Source: Flavobacterium cupriresistens (GTDB taxonomy: Bacteria; Bacteroidota; Bacteroidia; Flavobacteriales; Flavobacteriaceae). Taken from it: 64,000 bases of DNA. Below are positions 35,145 to 43,704 of the stretch, piece after piece. The notes under the pieces were generated by a model that saw only the letters and a program-made list of their open reading frames with translations, made no database searches and was not told where the DNA came from. Where the stretch lies: assembly GCF_020911925.1 (NCBI RefSeq), contig NZ_CP087134.1, forward strand, positions 930,001 to 994,000, read 5' to 3'. The first letter of the stretch is position 1, and each line of letters starts with the position of its first letter. A program made the translations under genes and the position numbers.

Positions 35145-35696
35145 ATGAGTAATACCGATTGGAAAACTGACCGAATTAAAAACATTCTTCCCCAAGAGTT
35201 CTACCAACTTATTGACAAGAATAAAAGTCATATTGCACAAACCTTTCCGCTAACACTGGCCAACTCTGACACGCTAAAGAAAACAGAGGGCTTCCTGACT
35301 GTCAATCTTGAGAAAGAGAAAAACAAAGAAGGTTATTTCTTTTTCGCAAGAGCAATCGAAACCAATGCTTTAATTGGTTATCTGTGTGTAAAGTCTATAG
35401 ATTATCGCAACTCTAAATGCGAACTCGGTTATTTCATTGACGAAGATTTTCAGGGAAAAGGAATAATATCAAAAATGGCGTCTGATGCGCTTGATTTTTG
35501 TTTCAATGAATTATTGATGAATAAAGTTTTCATCTGTACTTCAGAAATTAATTTCGCAAGTCAGCAGATTGCATTAAAAAACAACTTCAAACAAGAAGGA
35601 ATTTTACGCGACGAATTTAGAAACGGTGCTGGCGAATTGCAGAACACCGTTTATTTCGGCTTGCTTAAATCAGAATACGAAAACAATGAAAGATAA
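35145..35696 (+). CDS. GNAT-family N-acetyltransferase, RimJ/RimL-like
   Basis: The 183-residue protein has the GNAT acetyl-CoA site in GYFIDEDFQGKGIISKMASDALDFCFN (about 105-130; Q/RxxGxG/A form) and the C-terminal NKVFICTSEINFASQQIALKNNFKQEG, the layout of RimJ/RimL enzymes that acetylate ribosomal-protein or other N-termini. It starts two bases after the hypothetical gene and overlaps hemF by 11 bases. Its substrate cannot be stated. The overlap implies coupled expression with hemF. Confidence 0.9.
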   Translation: MSNTDWKTDRIKNILPQEFYQLIDKNKSHIAQTFPLTLANSDTLKKTEGFLTVNLEKEKNKEGYFFFARAIETNALIGYLCVKSIDYRNSKCELGYFIDEDFQGKGIISKMASDALDFCFNELLMNKVFICTSEINFASQQIALKNNFKQEGILRDEFRNGAGELQNTVYFGLLKSEYENNER

Positions 35697-36609
35697 ATTT
35701 TACGCCTACATACAAAAACTACAAGATCAGATTTGCGCCCGATTAGAAGCCGTTGATGGAACTGCAAAATTCCGTGAAGATCTTTGGAAACGTCCGGAAG
35801 GTGGTGGCGGAAGAACCCGCGTGATCGAAAATGGAGCTGTTTTTGAAAAAGGTGGTGTCAACATTTCAGCCGTTCACGGAAAATTACCGGAAGCCATGCA
35901 AAAGATGTTTGGTGTTGGCGAAGCAGATTTTTTTGCCTGCGGACTAAGTTTGGTTTTACACCCAAAAAACCCAATGGTTCCTACAGTTCATGCCAACTGG
36001 CGTTACTTCGAAATGTATGATACTTCATCTTCGCTCAGTACAGAACCAAGAAAAGTAATCGAGCAATGGTTTGGTGGTGGTCAGGATTTAACGCCCTATT
36101 ATTTGTTCGAAGACGATGCAAAACACTTTCACCAAACCTGTAAAACAGCCTGTGACAAACACAATCCGGAGTTTTATCCAAAATATAAAAAGCAATGTGA
36201 TACTTACTTCTGGAATGCACACCGAAATGAGGCTCGCGGACTAGGCGGTTTGTTCTTTGATTATTGCAAAGCAAATGAACAGATGTCAATGGAAAACTGG
36301 TTCAATTTTGTCAGTGAAGTGGGAAATAGTTTCCTTGAAGCTTACGTTCCGATTGCAGAAAGAAGAAAAAATCTTCCATACACACCTGAACAAAGAAACT
36401 GGCAGGAAATCCGTCGTGGCCGTTATGTTGAATTTAATTTAGTTCATGACAAAGGCACTTTATTCGGTTTAAAAACCAACGGAAGAATCGAAAGTATACT
36501 GATGAGTTTACCTCCTCATGTGCAGTGGGTTTACGATCATCATCCGGAAACGGGAAGTGAGGAAGAGAAATTATTAAATGTTCTTGAAAATCCGATTGAT
36601 TGGATTTAA
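35686..36609 (+). CDS. hemF: Oxygen-dependent coproporphyrinogen III oxidase HemF
   Basis: HemF uses oxygen to turn coproporphyrinogen III into protoporphyrinogen IX. The start is the ATG at 35686 (MKDKFYAYIQKL), giving 307 residues, the normal size; the longer frame runs back into the GNAT gene. Motifs are GGGGRTRVIENG, HANWRYFEMYD, WFGGGQDLTPYYLFEDDAKHFH and GRYVEFNLVHDKGTLFGL. The aerobic enzyme, with HemJ rather than HemG or HemY, marks this as the pathway of an aerobe. It overlaps the GNAT gene by 11 bases. Confidence 0.97.
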   Translation: MKDKFYAYIQKLQDQICARLEAVDGTAKFREDLWKRPEGGGGRTRVIENGAVFEKGGVNISAVHGKLPEAMQKMFGVGEADFFACGLSLVLHPKNPMVPTVHANWRYFEMYDTSSSLSTEPRKVIEQWFGGGQDLTPYYLFEDDAKHFHQTCKTACDKHNPEFYPKYKKQCDTYFWNAHRNEARGLGGLFFDYCKANEQMSMENWFNFVSEVGNSFLEAYVPIAERRKNLPYTPEQRNWQEIRRGRYVEFNLVHDKGTLFGLKTNGRIESILMSLPPHVQWVYDHHPETGSEEEKLLNVLENPIDWI

Positions 36610-36675
36610 AATATAAAACTAAACAACAACACGATTTTAAGAAAGCAGATCCATGACTTATGATTTCAAGAAGTC

Positions 36676-36710
36676 AAAATCTAAAATCTAAAATCCAAAA
36701 ATCTAAAATT
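36676..36710. repeat. AATCTAAAATCTAAAATC-type repeat before hemB
   Basis: The word ATCTAAA recurs three times, plus one variant ATCCAAA, in 35 bases just upstream of the hemB ATG. A similar stretch lies at 47251-47280 at the end of the desaturase gene. It is a low-complexity intergenic element of unknown effect. Confidence 0.55.
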
Positions 36711-36712
36711 AT

Positions 36713-37708
36713 ATGTTCCCATTACACAGAGGCAGAAGATTAAGAGTAAATGAATCCATTCGTTCTTTAGTCCGCGAAACCACTTTGAGTCCATCAGACT
36801 TTATGTTTCCTATGTTTATTGCTGAAGGCGAAAATGTAAAAGTAGAAATTCCTTCTATGCCGGGAATTTATCGCAGATCAATTGATTTAACCGTTGAAGA
36901 AGTCAAAGAAGTTTATGCTTTGGGGATTCGCGCCGTTAACATTTATGTAAAAGTCAGCGAAAACTTAAAAGACAATACTGGTAAAGAAGCCTGGAACAAA
37001 GACGGATTGATGCAACAGGCCATTCGTGCCATCAAAGCAGCTTGTCCTGAAATGATTGTTATGCCGGATGTAGCTTTAGATCCTTATTCTATCTACGGTC
37101 ATGACGGAATTATAACCAATGGCGATGTAGAAAATGACAGCACCGTTGAAGCTTTGGTCAAAATGGCCGTTTCTCACGCTCAGGCCGGAGCCGATTTTGT
37201 CGCCCCGAGTGATATGATGGACGGACGTGTTTTGCGCTTAAGAGAAGGCTTAGATGCAGCCGGTTTTCATAATGTGGGTATCATGAGTTATTCGGCTAAA
37301 TATGCTTCTGCTTTTTACGGTCCATTTCGCGATGCATTAGATTCTGCACCAAGAGAAGCTGATGTGGTAGTTCCAAAAGATAAAAAGACCTATCAAATGG
37401 ATTATGCCAACCGTATTGAGGCTATCAAAGAAGCTTTATGGGATGTAGAAGAAGGAGCTGATATGGTTATGGTAAAACCGGGAATTGCCTATTTGGATAT
37501 TGTTCGTGAAATAAAAAACGCTGTGAACGTTCCTGTTACCGTGTACCATGTTTCGGGAGAATATGCCATGATTAAAGCAGCCGCAGAAAGAGGTTGGTTA
37601 GACCATGATAAAATCATGATGGAACAGTTAATGTGTATCAAACGCGCGGGAGCCAGTTTAATTTCGACTTATTTTGCTAAAGAAGCCTCCATACTTTTAA
37701 ATAAATAA
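36713..37708 (+). CDS. hemB: Porphobilinogen synthase HemB, aspartate-type metal site
   Basis: HemB condenses two 5-aminolevulinates into porphobilinogen. The 331-residue protein has the Schiff-base lysines in SYSAKYASAFYGPFR (near residue 199) and MVMVKPGIAYLD (near 252). The metal-binding loop reads MPDVALDPYSIYGHDG, with Asp residues where zinc-type enzymes have three Cys, so it belongs to the magnesium-dependent class like that of Pseudomonas. It begins after a short AT-rich repeat and is followed by a DinB-family gene after two bases. Confidence 0.97.
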   Translation: MFPLHRGRRLRVNESIRSLVRETTLSPSDFMFPMFIAEGENVKVEIPSMPGIYRRSIDLTVEEVKEVYALGIRAVNIYVKVSENLKDNTGKEAWNKDGLMQQAIRAIKAACPEMIVMPDVALDPYSIYGHDGIITNGDVENDSTVEALVKMAVSHAQAGADFVAPSDMMDGRVLRLREGLDAAGFHNVGIMSYSAKYASAFYGPFRDALDSAPREADVVVPKDKKTYQMDYANRIEAIKEALWDVEEGADMVMVKPGIAYLDIVREIKNAVNVPVTVYHVSGEYAMIKAAAERGWLDHDKIMMEQLMCIKRAGASLISTYFAKEASILLNK

Positions 37709-37710
37709 AG

Positions 37711-38220
37711 ATGAAAAAAACGATCTGTATTCTAGTACTGTTTATATCGGCCGTTGTTTCTGCTCAACAAGAAATCACAACAACCTTTATAGAAAAGTGG
37801 GACAATTCTAAAACCTATCTTTATGACATCGCGAAAGCAATGCCTGAGAGTCAATATGATTTTAAGGCTACTGCAAGAGAAATGAGTTTTAAAGAGCAAG
37901 TATTTCATATTTTAGAAAATATGGATTGGTTGAGTACTACTTATTTTTCGACAGCTAAATACCAAAAGAAAGATCGTTCAAAAATCACATCAAAAGAAGC
38001 TATTTTAAAAGAAATTGAAAGCGCTTTTGATAAAGCAAAAAACACCATAAAAGAGGACAAAAATCCAAATTTAAATGAGAAAGTAGATTTTTTTGCCGGG
38101 CCGAAAACAAGGCTCCAAATTCTAAATTTAATGCAGGATCATGTCACACATCATCGCGGACAACTAATTGTCTATTTAAATTTAAATCAAATCGAACCCC
38201 CTAAATATGTTGGTTGGTAA
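37711..38220 (+). CDS. Exported DinB-like four-helix protein
   Basis: The 169-residue protein has a signal peptide (MKKTICILVLFISAVVSAQ) and a DinB/YfiT-type four-helix body with EQVFHILENMDWLS and a C-terminal LMQDHVTHHRGQLIVYLNLN, where the spaced His residues form the usual metal site. Most DinB proteins are cytoplasmic thiol-transferase relatives; secreted members are common in Bacteroidota. It follows hemB by two bases and precedes a cytochrome c gene by 12, so all three share a message. Its reaction is unknown. Confidence 0.88.
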   Translation: MKKTICILVLFISAVVSAQQEITTTFIEKWDNSKTYLYDIAKAMPESQYDFKATAREMSFKEQVFHILENMDWLSTTYFSTAKYQKKDRSKITSKEAILKEIESAFDKAKNTIKEDKNPNLNEKVDFFAGPKTRLQILNLMQDHVTHHRGQLIVYLNLNQIEPPKYVGW

Positions 38221-38232
38221 AATTAATTAATC

Positions 38233-38634
38233 ATGAAAAAAATACTATTTCTATCTGCCGTTTTAGCTTTGGCTTCCTGTAAAAAAGAAACTGCAGAAAA
38301 CCCTGTTCCGGAAACAACAGAAGCGTATTCAGAAGGAGAAACGGCAAAAGCAGCAACTCCGGAAGCTTTAGGACAACAAATTTTTGAAGGAAGAGGAAAC
38401 TGTACTTCCTGTCATCAGGTAGATCAAAAAGTGATTGGTCCAAGTATTAAGGAAATTGCAAAAATCTACAAAGACAAAAATGGGGACATTGTTACTTTCT
38501 TGAAAGGAAATGCGGAACCAATCGTAGATCCTAGTCAGTTTACCGTTATGAAAACTAATTTTCCGGTAACTCAGGCCATGTCTGATGAAGAACTGAAAGC
38601 AATAGAAACGTATATTTACAGTAAACTAAAGTAA
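38233..38634 (+). CDS. Mono-heme c-type cytochrome lipoprotein
   Basis: The 133-residue protein is a lipoprotein (LALASC, Cys16) with an acidic linker and one class I cytochrome c domain. The heme-binding motif is NCTSCHQ near residue 56, and the distal Met lies in FTVMKTNFP. It should be tethered to the outer or inner membrane facing the periplasm and carry single electrons. It ends the plus-strand heme cluster, just after hemB and the DinB-like gene, and a strong terminator follows. That a cytochrome is co-encoded with heme synthesis is suggestive but not proof of a functional link. Confidence 0.92.
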   Translation: MKKILFLSAVLALASCKKETAENPVPETTEAYSEGETAKAATPEALGQQIFEGRGNCTSCHQVDQKVIGPSIKEIAKIYKDKNGDIVTFLKGNAEPIVDPSQFTVMKTNFPVTQAMSDEELKAIETYIYSKLK

Positions 38635-38657
38635 TTCAGAAATACATAAAAAAGTAA

Positions 38658-38686
38658 AACGGCGCTAATTCAGCGCCGTTTTTTTA
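38658..38686 (+). terminator. Strong rho-independent terminator after the cytochrome c gene
   Basis: AACGGCGCT (38658-38666) and AGCGCCGTT (38672-38680) form a GC-rich perfect 9-bp stem with a five-base loop, followed by a run of T. It closes the heme operon 23 bases beyond the cytochrome stop. Confidence 0.9.
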
Positions 38687-38798
38687 TACTGTTCTTTCAA
38701 AACTATTCCTTAAACCGCAACAAAAAACGAACCCTTGACATACGGTTGTCACAGCACTATTTTAGTTTTGTATCATATTAAACTAAAAATTAAAAAAC

Positions 38799-39248
38799 AT
38801 GTACACTCAAAAATTCAATGTAATTGGTATTTCCATGCGAACGACTAATGAAAACGGTCAATCCGGTAAGGACATTCCGGCACTTTGGAACAAATTTTTC
38901 TCTGAGGCTGTCGGTGAAAAAATTCCAAACAAGATATCGCAGGACATCATCTGTATGTACACCGATTATGAAAAAGACCACACCAAACCTTATACCACCA
39001 TTATAGGTTGCGTGGTAAACAATTTAGAGGTTATTCCTGAAGGAATGATCGCAAAAACAATCGAAGGAATTCAATATCAAACGTTCACCGCAAAAGGAAA
39101 TTTAGCAGAAGGAGCCGTCTATAACGAATGGATGAAAATCTGGGACTCCAATCTGAACCGCACTTTTACCACCGATTTTGAAGTTTATGGGGAGAAAGCC
39201 CAAAATCGCGAGGATGCAGAAGTTCCTATTTATATCGCTATCCAGTAA
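38799..39248 (+). CDS. GyrI-like effector-binding domain protein
   Basis: The 149-residue protein consists of one AraC-effector/GyrI-like small-molecule-binding domain without a DNA-binding part. Landmarks are IPALWNKFF near the start, YTTIIGCVVNNLEVIPEGM in the middle and EVPIYIAIQ at the end. Stand-alone members often bind drugs or other hydrophobic cations and can detoxify or sense them. It is a single gene between two terminators, with no regulator beside it. The promoter must lie in 38690-38798. Confidence 0.88.
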   Translation: MYTQKFNVIGISMRTTNENGQSGKDIPALWNKFFSEAVGEKIPNKISQDIICMYTDYEKDHTKPYTTIIGCVVNNLEVIPEGMIAKTIEGIQYQTFTAKGNLAEGAVYNEWMKIWDSNLNRTFTTDFEVYGEKAQNREDAEVPIYIAIQ

Positions 39249-39277
39249 TAAAGAAACCCGGTAGTATATTTTCTCTT

Positions 39278-39338
39278 ACGCAGATTAAGCTGATCTTTTA
39301 ATAGAGAAAAAATCCCCTCAATCTGTTAAATCTGCGTG
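39278..39338. repeat. ACGCAGATTAAG/ATCTGCGT dispersed hairpin repeat
   Basis: ACGCAGATTAAGCTGAT at the left and AATCTGTTAAATCTGCGT at the right are imperfect complements around an AT-rich loop. This is one copy of the element type that also opens each 237-bp unit at 11821-12690 and occurs at 46083 and 53623. Confidence 0.75.
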
Positions 39339-39374
39339 AAACCCTTCCACAAACAAAACACTACCGCACAAAAA

Positions 39375-39400
39375 AACCGTCTCTTGTTAGGGAGACGGTT
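39375..39400 (-). terminator. Terminator of the M13 peptidase gene
   Basis: AACCGTCTC and GAGACGGTT form a perfect 9-bp stem; on the minus strand it is followed by a T-run. It lies 22 bases past the peptidase stop and has a T-rich side on the plus strand too. Confidence 0.85.
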
Positions 39401-39421
39401 TGCTTATTTTATAGTTTCTGA

Positions 39422-41482
39422 TTACCAGATTTTAACTCGTTTGTCCGGGTCAACATACATTTTATCCCCTTTCTTGATTCCGAAAGCATCATAAAAAGCA
39501 TCTACATTCTGAATTGGCACATACGCTCTGTACATTCCAGGAGAGTGCGGATCTGTTTTCACCTGACTTTTGATTGCTTCGTCTCTTGATTTTGTTCTCC
39601 AAACAGTAGCCCAAGAAATAAAGAAACGTTGCTCCGGTGTAAATCCATCAATTAAACCAGGATTTCCGTTTGCTTTTAAATACAATTGTAGTCCATCGTA
39701 AGCAGCGTTTATTCCACCTAAATCACCAATATTTTCCCCTAAAGTAAATTTACCATCTACGTGAATTCCAGGTAACGGCTCTAAAGCACTGTATTGTGCT
39801 GCAAGTGCCCCACCAAGTGCTGTAAATTGTTTCAAGTCATCAGCAGTCCACCAGTCAACTAAATTTCCGTCAGCGTTGTAACGAGCACCTGAATCATCAA
39901 AACCGTGTGAAATTTCGTGACCAATTACCGCTCCGATTCCACCATAATTTACTGCTTCATCAGCTTGGTAGTTGTAAAATGGAGGTTGCAGAATAGCTGC
40001 AGGGAAAACAATTTCGTTATAAGAAGGATTAAAATAAGCATTTACCGTTTGTGGAGACATTCCCCATTCTGTTTTGTCAACCGGTTTGCCCAATTTAGCT
40101 AAATCTTCTTTGAAATCCCATTTAGAGAACGTTTGCATGTTAGAGAAATACGTTCCTCCTTCAGCAACATTTTTAATTGTCAAAGCAGAATAATCTTTCC
40201 ATTTGTCCGGATAACCAATTTTAACGGTAAGTTTCTTCAACTTTTCAATTGCTTTTACTTTTGTCTCAGCCGACATCCATGCCAAAGCATTGATTCTGTT
40301 TTCGTATGCCAAAATCACATTTTGAATCATTTTCTGCGCTTTCACTTTTGCTTCAGCAGGAAATAATTTTTCAACATATAATTTCCCTAACGCTTCTCCA
40401 ACAGTATTATTAACTACCTGCAAAGCTCTTTCTTCACGTGGACGTTGTTTTAACGTTCCGGTTAATGTTTTTCCGTAGAAATCAAAATTAGCATTTTCGA
40501 TATCAGTCGATAACAAAGAAGCTGATCCGTTAAGAACAGACCATTTTAGGTATTCTTTCCACTCTTCTACTTTTTTTGCTGTAAAAATCTTTTCCAGATC
40601 GGCCATGTAACGGGGTTGAGTTACAATAACAGTATCAACTTTTGCCATTCCGATTCCGGCAAAATATTTATCCCATTGAATAGAAGGAACTGTCTTTTTT
40701 AAATCCGCAACAGCAGTTGGGTTGTATTGTTTTCTACGGTCTCTGCGTTCTACACGATCTAATCTTGGTGCAGACATAGCGGTTTCTAAAGCTAAAATCT
40801 GAGCTGCACTTTGTTTTGCTTTTGCAGGAGACTCGCCAATAAACTGCATCATTCTGGCAATGTGAAGTTCGTATTTAGCGCGTTTTTCTTTAGAATCTTT
40901 ATCATCAGCATTGTAATAATCTTTATCCGATAAACCTAAACGTCCTGGTCCCATACTCACCGAATTCACATTACTGTTTTTCGCATCAGCACTAACTCCA
41001 ACTCCAAAAAAACCAACACCACCCTGAGGTTCCATTTCGATAAGGAAATTTTGTAAATCCGCTACGTTTTTAATAGCATCAATTTTCTTTAAAATAGGCT
41101 CAATCGGTTTTATACCTTGTTTGTTTCTTCCAACAGTATCTAAAATAGTATTGTATAAAGCAATTGCCTTACCTTGATCTGTGTTTGATTTGTACTTTGG
41201 ATCTTTCGAAGCTTCTTTTAATATAGCAAGCGAATTATCATCCGTTCTTTGTCTCAATTCATTAAAACTTCCCCATGAATTTCTGTCACTAGGAATTTCC
41301 GTTTTGTCTAACCAACTTCCGTTTACGTAGCGAAAAAAATCTTCACTTGGACTAATTTTGGTATTCATGTACGAAACATTGATACCCGGTTCCTTTGGTT
41401 TTGCATCCTGAGCCTGCGCAGCTAAAAATGTAAACATTGCAGAAACAACACAAAACATAGGCTTGTTTAGCTGTTTAATCAT
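39422..41482 (-). CDS. pepO: M13-family (neprilysin-like) zinc metallopeptidase, exported
   Basis: The 686-residue protein has a signal peptide (ending AAQAQ) and the complete M13 fold. Zinc is bound by the two His of GAVIGHEISHGFDDSGARY (near residue 520) and the Glu of ENIGDLGG downstream; NAYFNPSYNEIVFPAAILQ supplies the substrate-binding Asn-Ala-Tyr. It should cleave peptides in the periplasm. Length and both domains are normal. It is a single gene with its own terminator and a 200-base upstream gap shared with the divergent EamA transporter gene. Confidence 0.96.
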   Translation of the reverse strand: MIKQLNKPMFCVVSAMFTFLAAQAQDAKPKEPGINVSYMNTKISPSEDFFRYVNGSWLDKTEIPSDRNSWGSFNELRQRTDDNSLAILKEASKDPKYKSNTDQGKAIALYNTILDTVGRNKQGIKPIEPILKKIDAIKNVADLQNFLIEMEPQGGVGFFGVGVSADAKNSNVNSVSMGPGRLGLSDKDYYNADDKDSKEKRAKYELHIARMMQFIGESPAKAKQSAAQILALETAMSAPRLDRVERRDRRKQYNPTAVADLKKTVPSIQWDKYFAGIGMAKVDTVIVTQPRYMADLEKIFTAKKVEEWKEYLKWSVLNGSASLLSTDIENANFDFYGKTLTGTLKQRPREERALQVVNNTVGEALGKLYVEKLFPAEAKVKAQKMIQNVILAYENRINALAWMSAETKVKAIEKLKKLTVKIGYPDKWKDYSALTIKNVAEGGTYFSNMQTFSKWDFKEDLAKLGKPVDKTEWGMSPQTVNAYFNPSYNEIVFPAAILQPPFYNYQADEAVNYGGIGAVIGHEISHGFDDSGARYNADGNLVDWWTADDLKQFTALGGALAAQYSALEPLPGIHVDGKFTLGENIGDLGGINAAYDGLQLYLKANGNPGLIDGFTPEQRFFISWATVWRTKSRDEAIKSQVKTDPHSPGMYRAYVPIQNVDAFYDAFGIKKGDKMYVDPDKRVKIW

Positions 41483-41683
41483 TATAATTTATTATTTAAG
41501 GTTTAACACAAACATATTGTTATTATTTCAAACTTTATGTTAAAATTGAACAATAATCTGCCACAGCTTTTTTAATGCAAATATTTCATCACAATAAGCT
41601 AAAAATTTCATGAATATATATTCCCTTTTTACCTTCTATTTGAAATTGTTTTTGGAATATTTGCCAAACCAATTCAAACAAAA

Positions 41684-42607
41684 GTGAAAGCAAGAATACA
41701 AGCCGCATTATCCGGTAGAGTTGAAGCTATCGGACTACCAATTCTCGCCTTATGTTGGGTAAGTTTCTTTTGGGGAACTACTTGGCTGGCCTCAAAAGAA
41801 GGTGTAAAACATATGCCTGCTTTACAACTGGCAACCATTCGTCAGTTTTTAGGAGGCATACTCTATGTTGGTTATTTCTTATATAAAAAAGAACTTTGGC
41901 CCAAAGGCAAACAATGGACAACGATTTTGATCCTAGCCATCTTAAATTTTGTTTGCAGTAACGGTTTAAGCACCTGGGGAGTAAAATACATAAGCAGCGG
42001 ACTTGGTGCCATCATTGGTGCGATCTTCCCAATCTGGATTGTTGTTATTTGTTTCTTTAAAGGGGAGCGAATAGCCAAACTGGCCGTAACCGGACTTTTA
42101 ATTTGTTTTGGAGGAATCTGTATTATTTTTATGGATCATTTGGGTGATTTTTTACGACCGGATTTTCAATTTGGAATCTTCCTGTCTGTTGCATCGACCA
42201 TTACGTGGGCTTTCGGGATTTTACATACCAAGAAAAAAGCAGCCAGTTTTAATCCGTATTTTAGTTTGGGATTACAAATGCTGATTTCAAGTTTTATCCT
42301 TTTGAGTGTAACAGAGCTTTCCGGAATTAATATCCCTTACAGTCAAATACCAACAACTTCCTGGTGGGCGATTGCCTATTTGGTAATCATTGGTTCTGTA
42401 TTAACTTTTATTGCTTTTATATATTCTTTGCAACATCTTCCAACTGAAGTTAGCAGCATTTATGCGTATATCAATCCGGTTGTAGCTATTTTATTAGGCT
42501 CCTTTATTTTTGGGGAAATGCTTACACAGGCCATTACAATTGGAGTGATCGTAACATTGATTGGATTGTATCTCGTAAACAAATCGATTCGAAAATTAAA
42601 AAAATAA
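41684..42607 (+). CDS. EamA/DMT-superfamily metabolite exporter
   Basis: The 307-residue protein has ten predicted membrane segments in two EamA repeats, with FFWGTTWLASKEGVKHMPALQLA in the first and VSSIYAYINPVVAILLGSFIFGE in the second, the latter a family hallmark. The start is a GTG at 41684; no ATG gives the full first segment. These carriers export amino acids, nucleosides or other small metabolites; the substrate is not predictable. It lies divergent to the M13 gene and 87 bases before the SCO gene. Confidence 0.9.
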   Translation: MKARIQAALSGRVEAIGLPILALCWVSFFWGTTWLASKEGVKHMPALQLATIRQFLGGILYVGYFLYKKELWPKGKQWTTILILAILNFVCSNGLSTWGVKYISSGLGAIIGAIFPIWIVVICFFKGERIAKLAVTGLLICFGGICIIFMDHLGDFLRPDFQFGIFLSVASTITWAFGILHTKKKAASFNPYFSLGLQMLISSFILLSVTELSGINIPYSQIPTTSWWAIAYLVIIGSVLTFIAFIYSLQHLPTEVSSIYAYINPVVAILLGSFIFGEMLTQAITIGVIVTLIGLYLVNKSIRKLKK

Positions 42608-42671
42608 TATAAAATAGTACATCACCAAAGTTAAAAAAACAAGGAATAAGGGTTTTAAAAACTGCTTTTTG

Positions 42672-42679
42672 TATTTTTG
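42672..42679 (+). promoter_or_regulatory. Candidate -7 element of the SCO gene
   Basis: TATTTTTG matches TAnnTTTG 15 bases before the ATG at 42695. A good -33 TTG was not seen. Confidence 0.45.
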
Positions 42680-42694
42680 CGCCAAATCAAGTTT

Positions 42695-43360
42695 ATGAAA
42701 TCCTTACTTTACAAATACCGCAAATTCTTTATCGTATTAACTGTATTTTCTGTTATAACTCTTTCTTTGTTTTATTCTGCTTTAAAACCGCAAAAAACAT
42801 TACCGATTTACAATCCCGCCGATGTAAATCCGGAAATGGTAGACAGTACGGTTCAATACAAAAGTAAGTACCACACCATTGCCGATTTCTCTTTTGTAAA
42901 CCAAAACGGAGATACTATCACGCAGAAAAACTATGAAGGCAAAGTATATGTAGCCGATTTTTTCTTTACAACTTGTGGTTCTATCTGTCCTAAAATGACA
43001 ACCAATCTGGCCGATGTTCAAAAGGCCGTTCTGAATAACCCAAAAGTAATGTTATTGTCCCATACTGTATTTCCTGAAGTAGACAGCATTCCTGTTCTAA
43101 AAGCGTACGCCATAAAACATGGTGTAGTAGACAGCAAATGGAATTTGGTTACCGGAGACAAAAAAGAGATTTACACCATGGCCAGAAAATCTTATCTGGC
43201 AGTAAAATTGGGCAGACCCGATCAACTATACGATATGGTGCATACCGAGAATTTTGTTTTGGTAGATCAAAAACGTCGCGTTAGAGGTTTCTACGACGGA
43301 ACGAATAAAGAAGACGTAAAACGTCTGATAGAAGACATCAATTTCCTTTGCGAAGAGTAA
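42695..43360 (+). CDS. SCO1/SenC-family copper chaperone or thiol protein
   Basis: The start is the ATG at 42695 (MKSLLYKYRK), which gives 221 residues. One N-terminal membrane anchor is followed by a thioredoxin-like SCO domain with the copper-binding pair in TTCGSICPKM and the third ligand His in MVHTENFVLVD. SCO proteins help deliver copper to the CuA centre of cytochrome oxidase or keep its cysteines reduced. The protein faces the periplasm. The feo genes follow after 104 bases and have their own -7 box. Confidence 0.92.
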   Translation: MKSLLYKYRKFFIVLTVFSVITLSLFYSALKPQKTLPIYNPADVNPEMVDSTVQYKSKYHTIADFSFVNQNGDTITQKNYEGKVYVADFFFTTCGSICPKMTTNLADVQKAVLNNPKVMLLSHTVFPEVDSIPVLKAYAIKHGVVDSKWNLVTGDKKEIYTMARKSYLAVKLGRPDQLYDMVHTENFVLVDQKRRVRGFYDGTNKEDVKRLIEDINFLCEE

Positions 43361-43431
43361 AATCTCTCAATTTTTAGAAACATTTAGCATTTGTGTAAGC
43401 ATTAAACGCCATTAAATACAGAATAATTGCC

Positions 43432-43439
43432 TATTTTTG
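43432..43439 (+). promoter_or_regulatory. Candidate -7 element of the feo operon
   Basis: TATTTTTG fits TAnnTTTG and would start transcription near 43446, about 19 bases before the TTG start of feoA. The direct repeat AATCTAAA (43440-43458) follows it and could be a regulator site, but it does not match the TTTTAG-N6-CTAAAA palindrome. Confidence 0.5.
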
Positions 43440-43464
43440 CAATCTAAATTCAATCTAAATAAGC

Positions 43465-43704
43465 TTGCAAAATACTATCCACACTCTGAAAAAAGGCGAG
43501 AAAGCCATTATCAAAGATTTTGATATCGATGTTATTCCTCTCAAATTATTAGAAATGGGTTGCTTGCCGGGCAGCATAGTAGAATTACTTCAGATTGCCC
43601 CTTTTGGAGATCCTTTGTACTTGGACATTAATGGTTCTCATGTGGCTATTCGCATAGAAACTGCTCGTGAAATTGAAGTTGAACTTATCAAAACCAATTT
43701 GTAA
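43465..43704 (+). CDS. feoA: Ferrous iron transport protein FeoA
   Basis: The 79-residue SH3-like protein has LLEMGCLPGSIVELLQIAPFGDPLYLDINGSHVAIR, the core of FeoA (about 27-65). It is a small cytoplasmic partner of FeoB. No ATG gives the full domain: an in-frame stop lies three codons upstream, so the start is the TTG at 43465. A rare start may keep FeoA low relative to FeoB. It overlaps feoB by one base (TAATG). Confidence 0.9.
   Translation: MQNTIHTLKKGEKAIIKDFDIDVIPLKLLEMGCLPGSIVELLQIAPFGDPLYLDINGSHVAIRIETAREIEVELIKTNL

Noticed and set aside
35626-35685. Upstream extension of hemF by 20 codons
   Set aside because: It lies wholly inside the GNAT gene, and the family starts at the ATG at 35686.
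43440-43458. AATCTAAA direct repeat upstream of feoA as a metal-repressor site
   Set aside because: It is a direct repeat in AT-rich sequence and does not match either palindrome found in the window.
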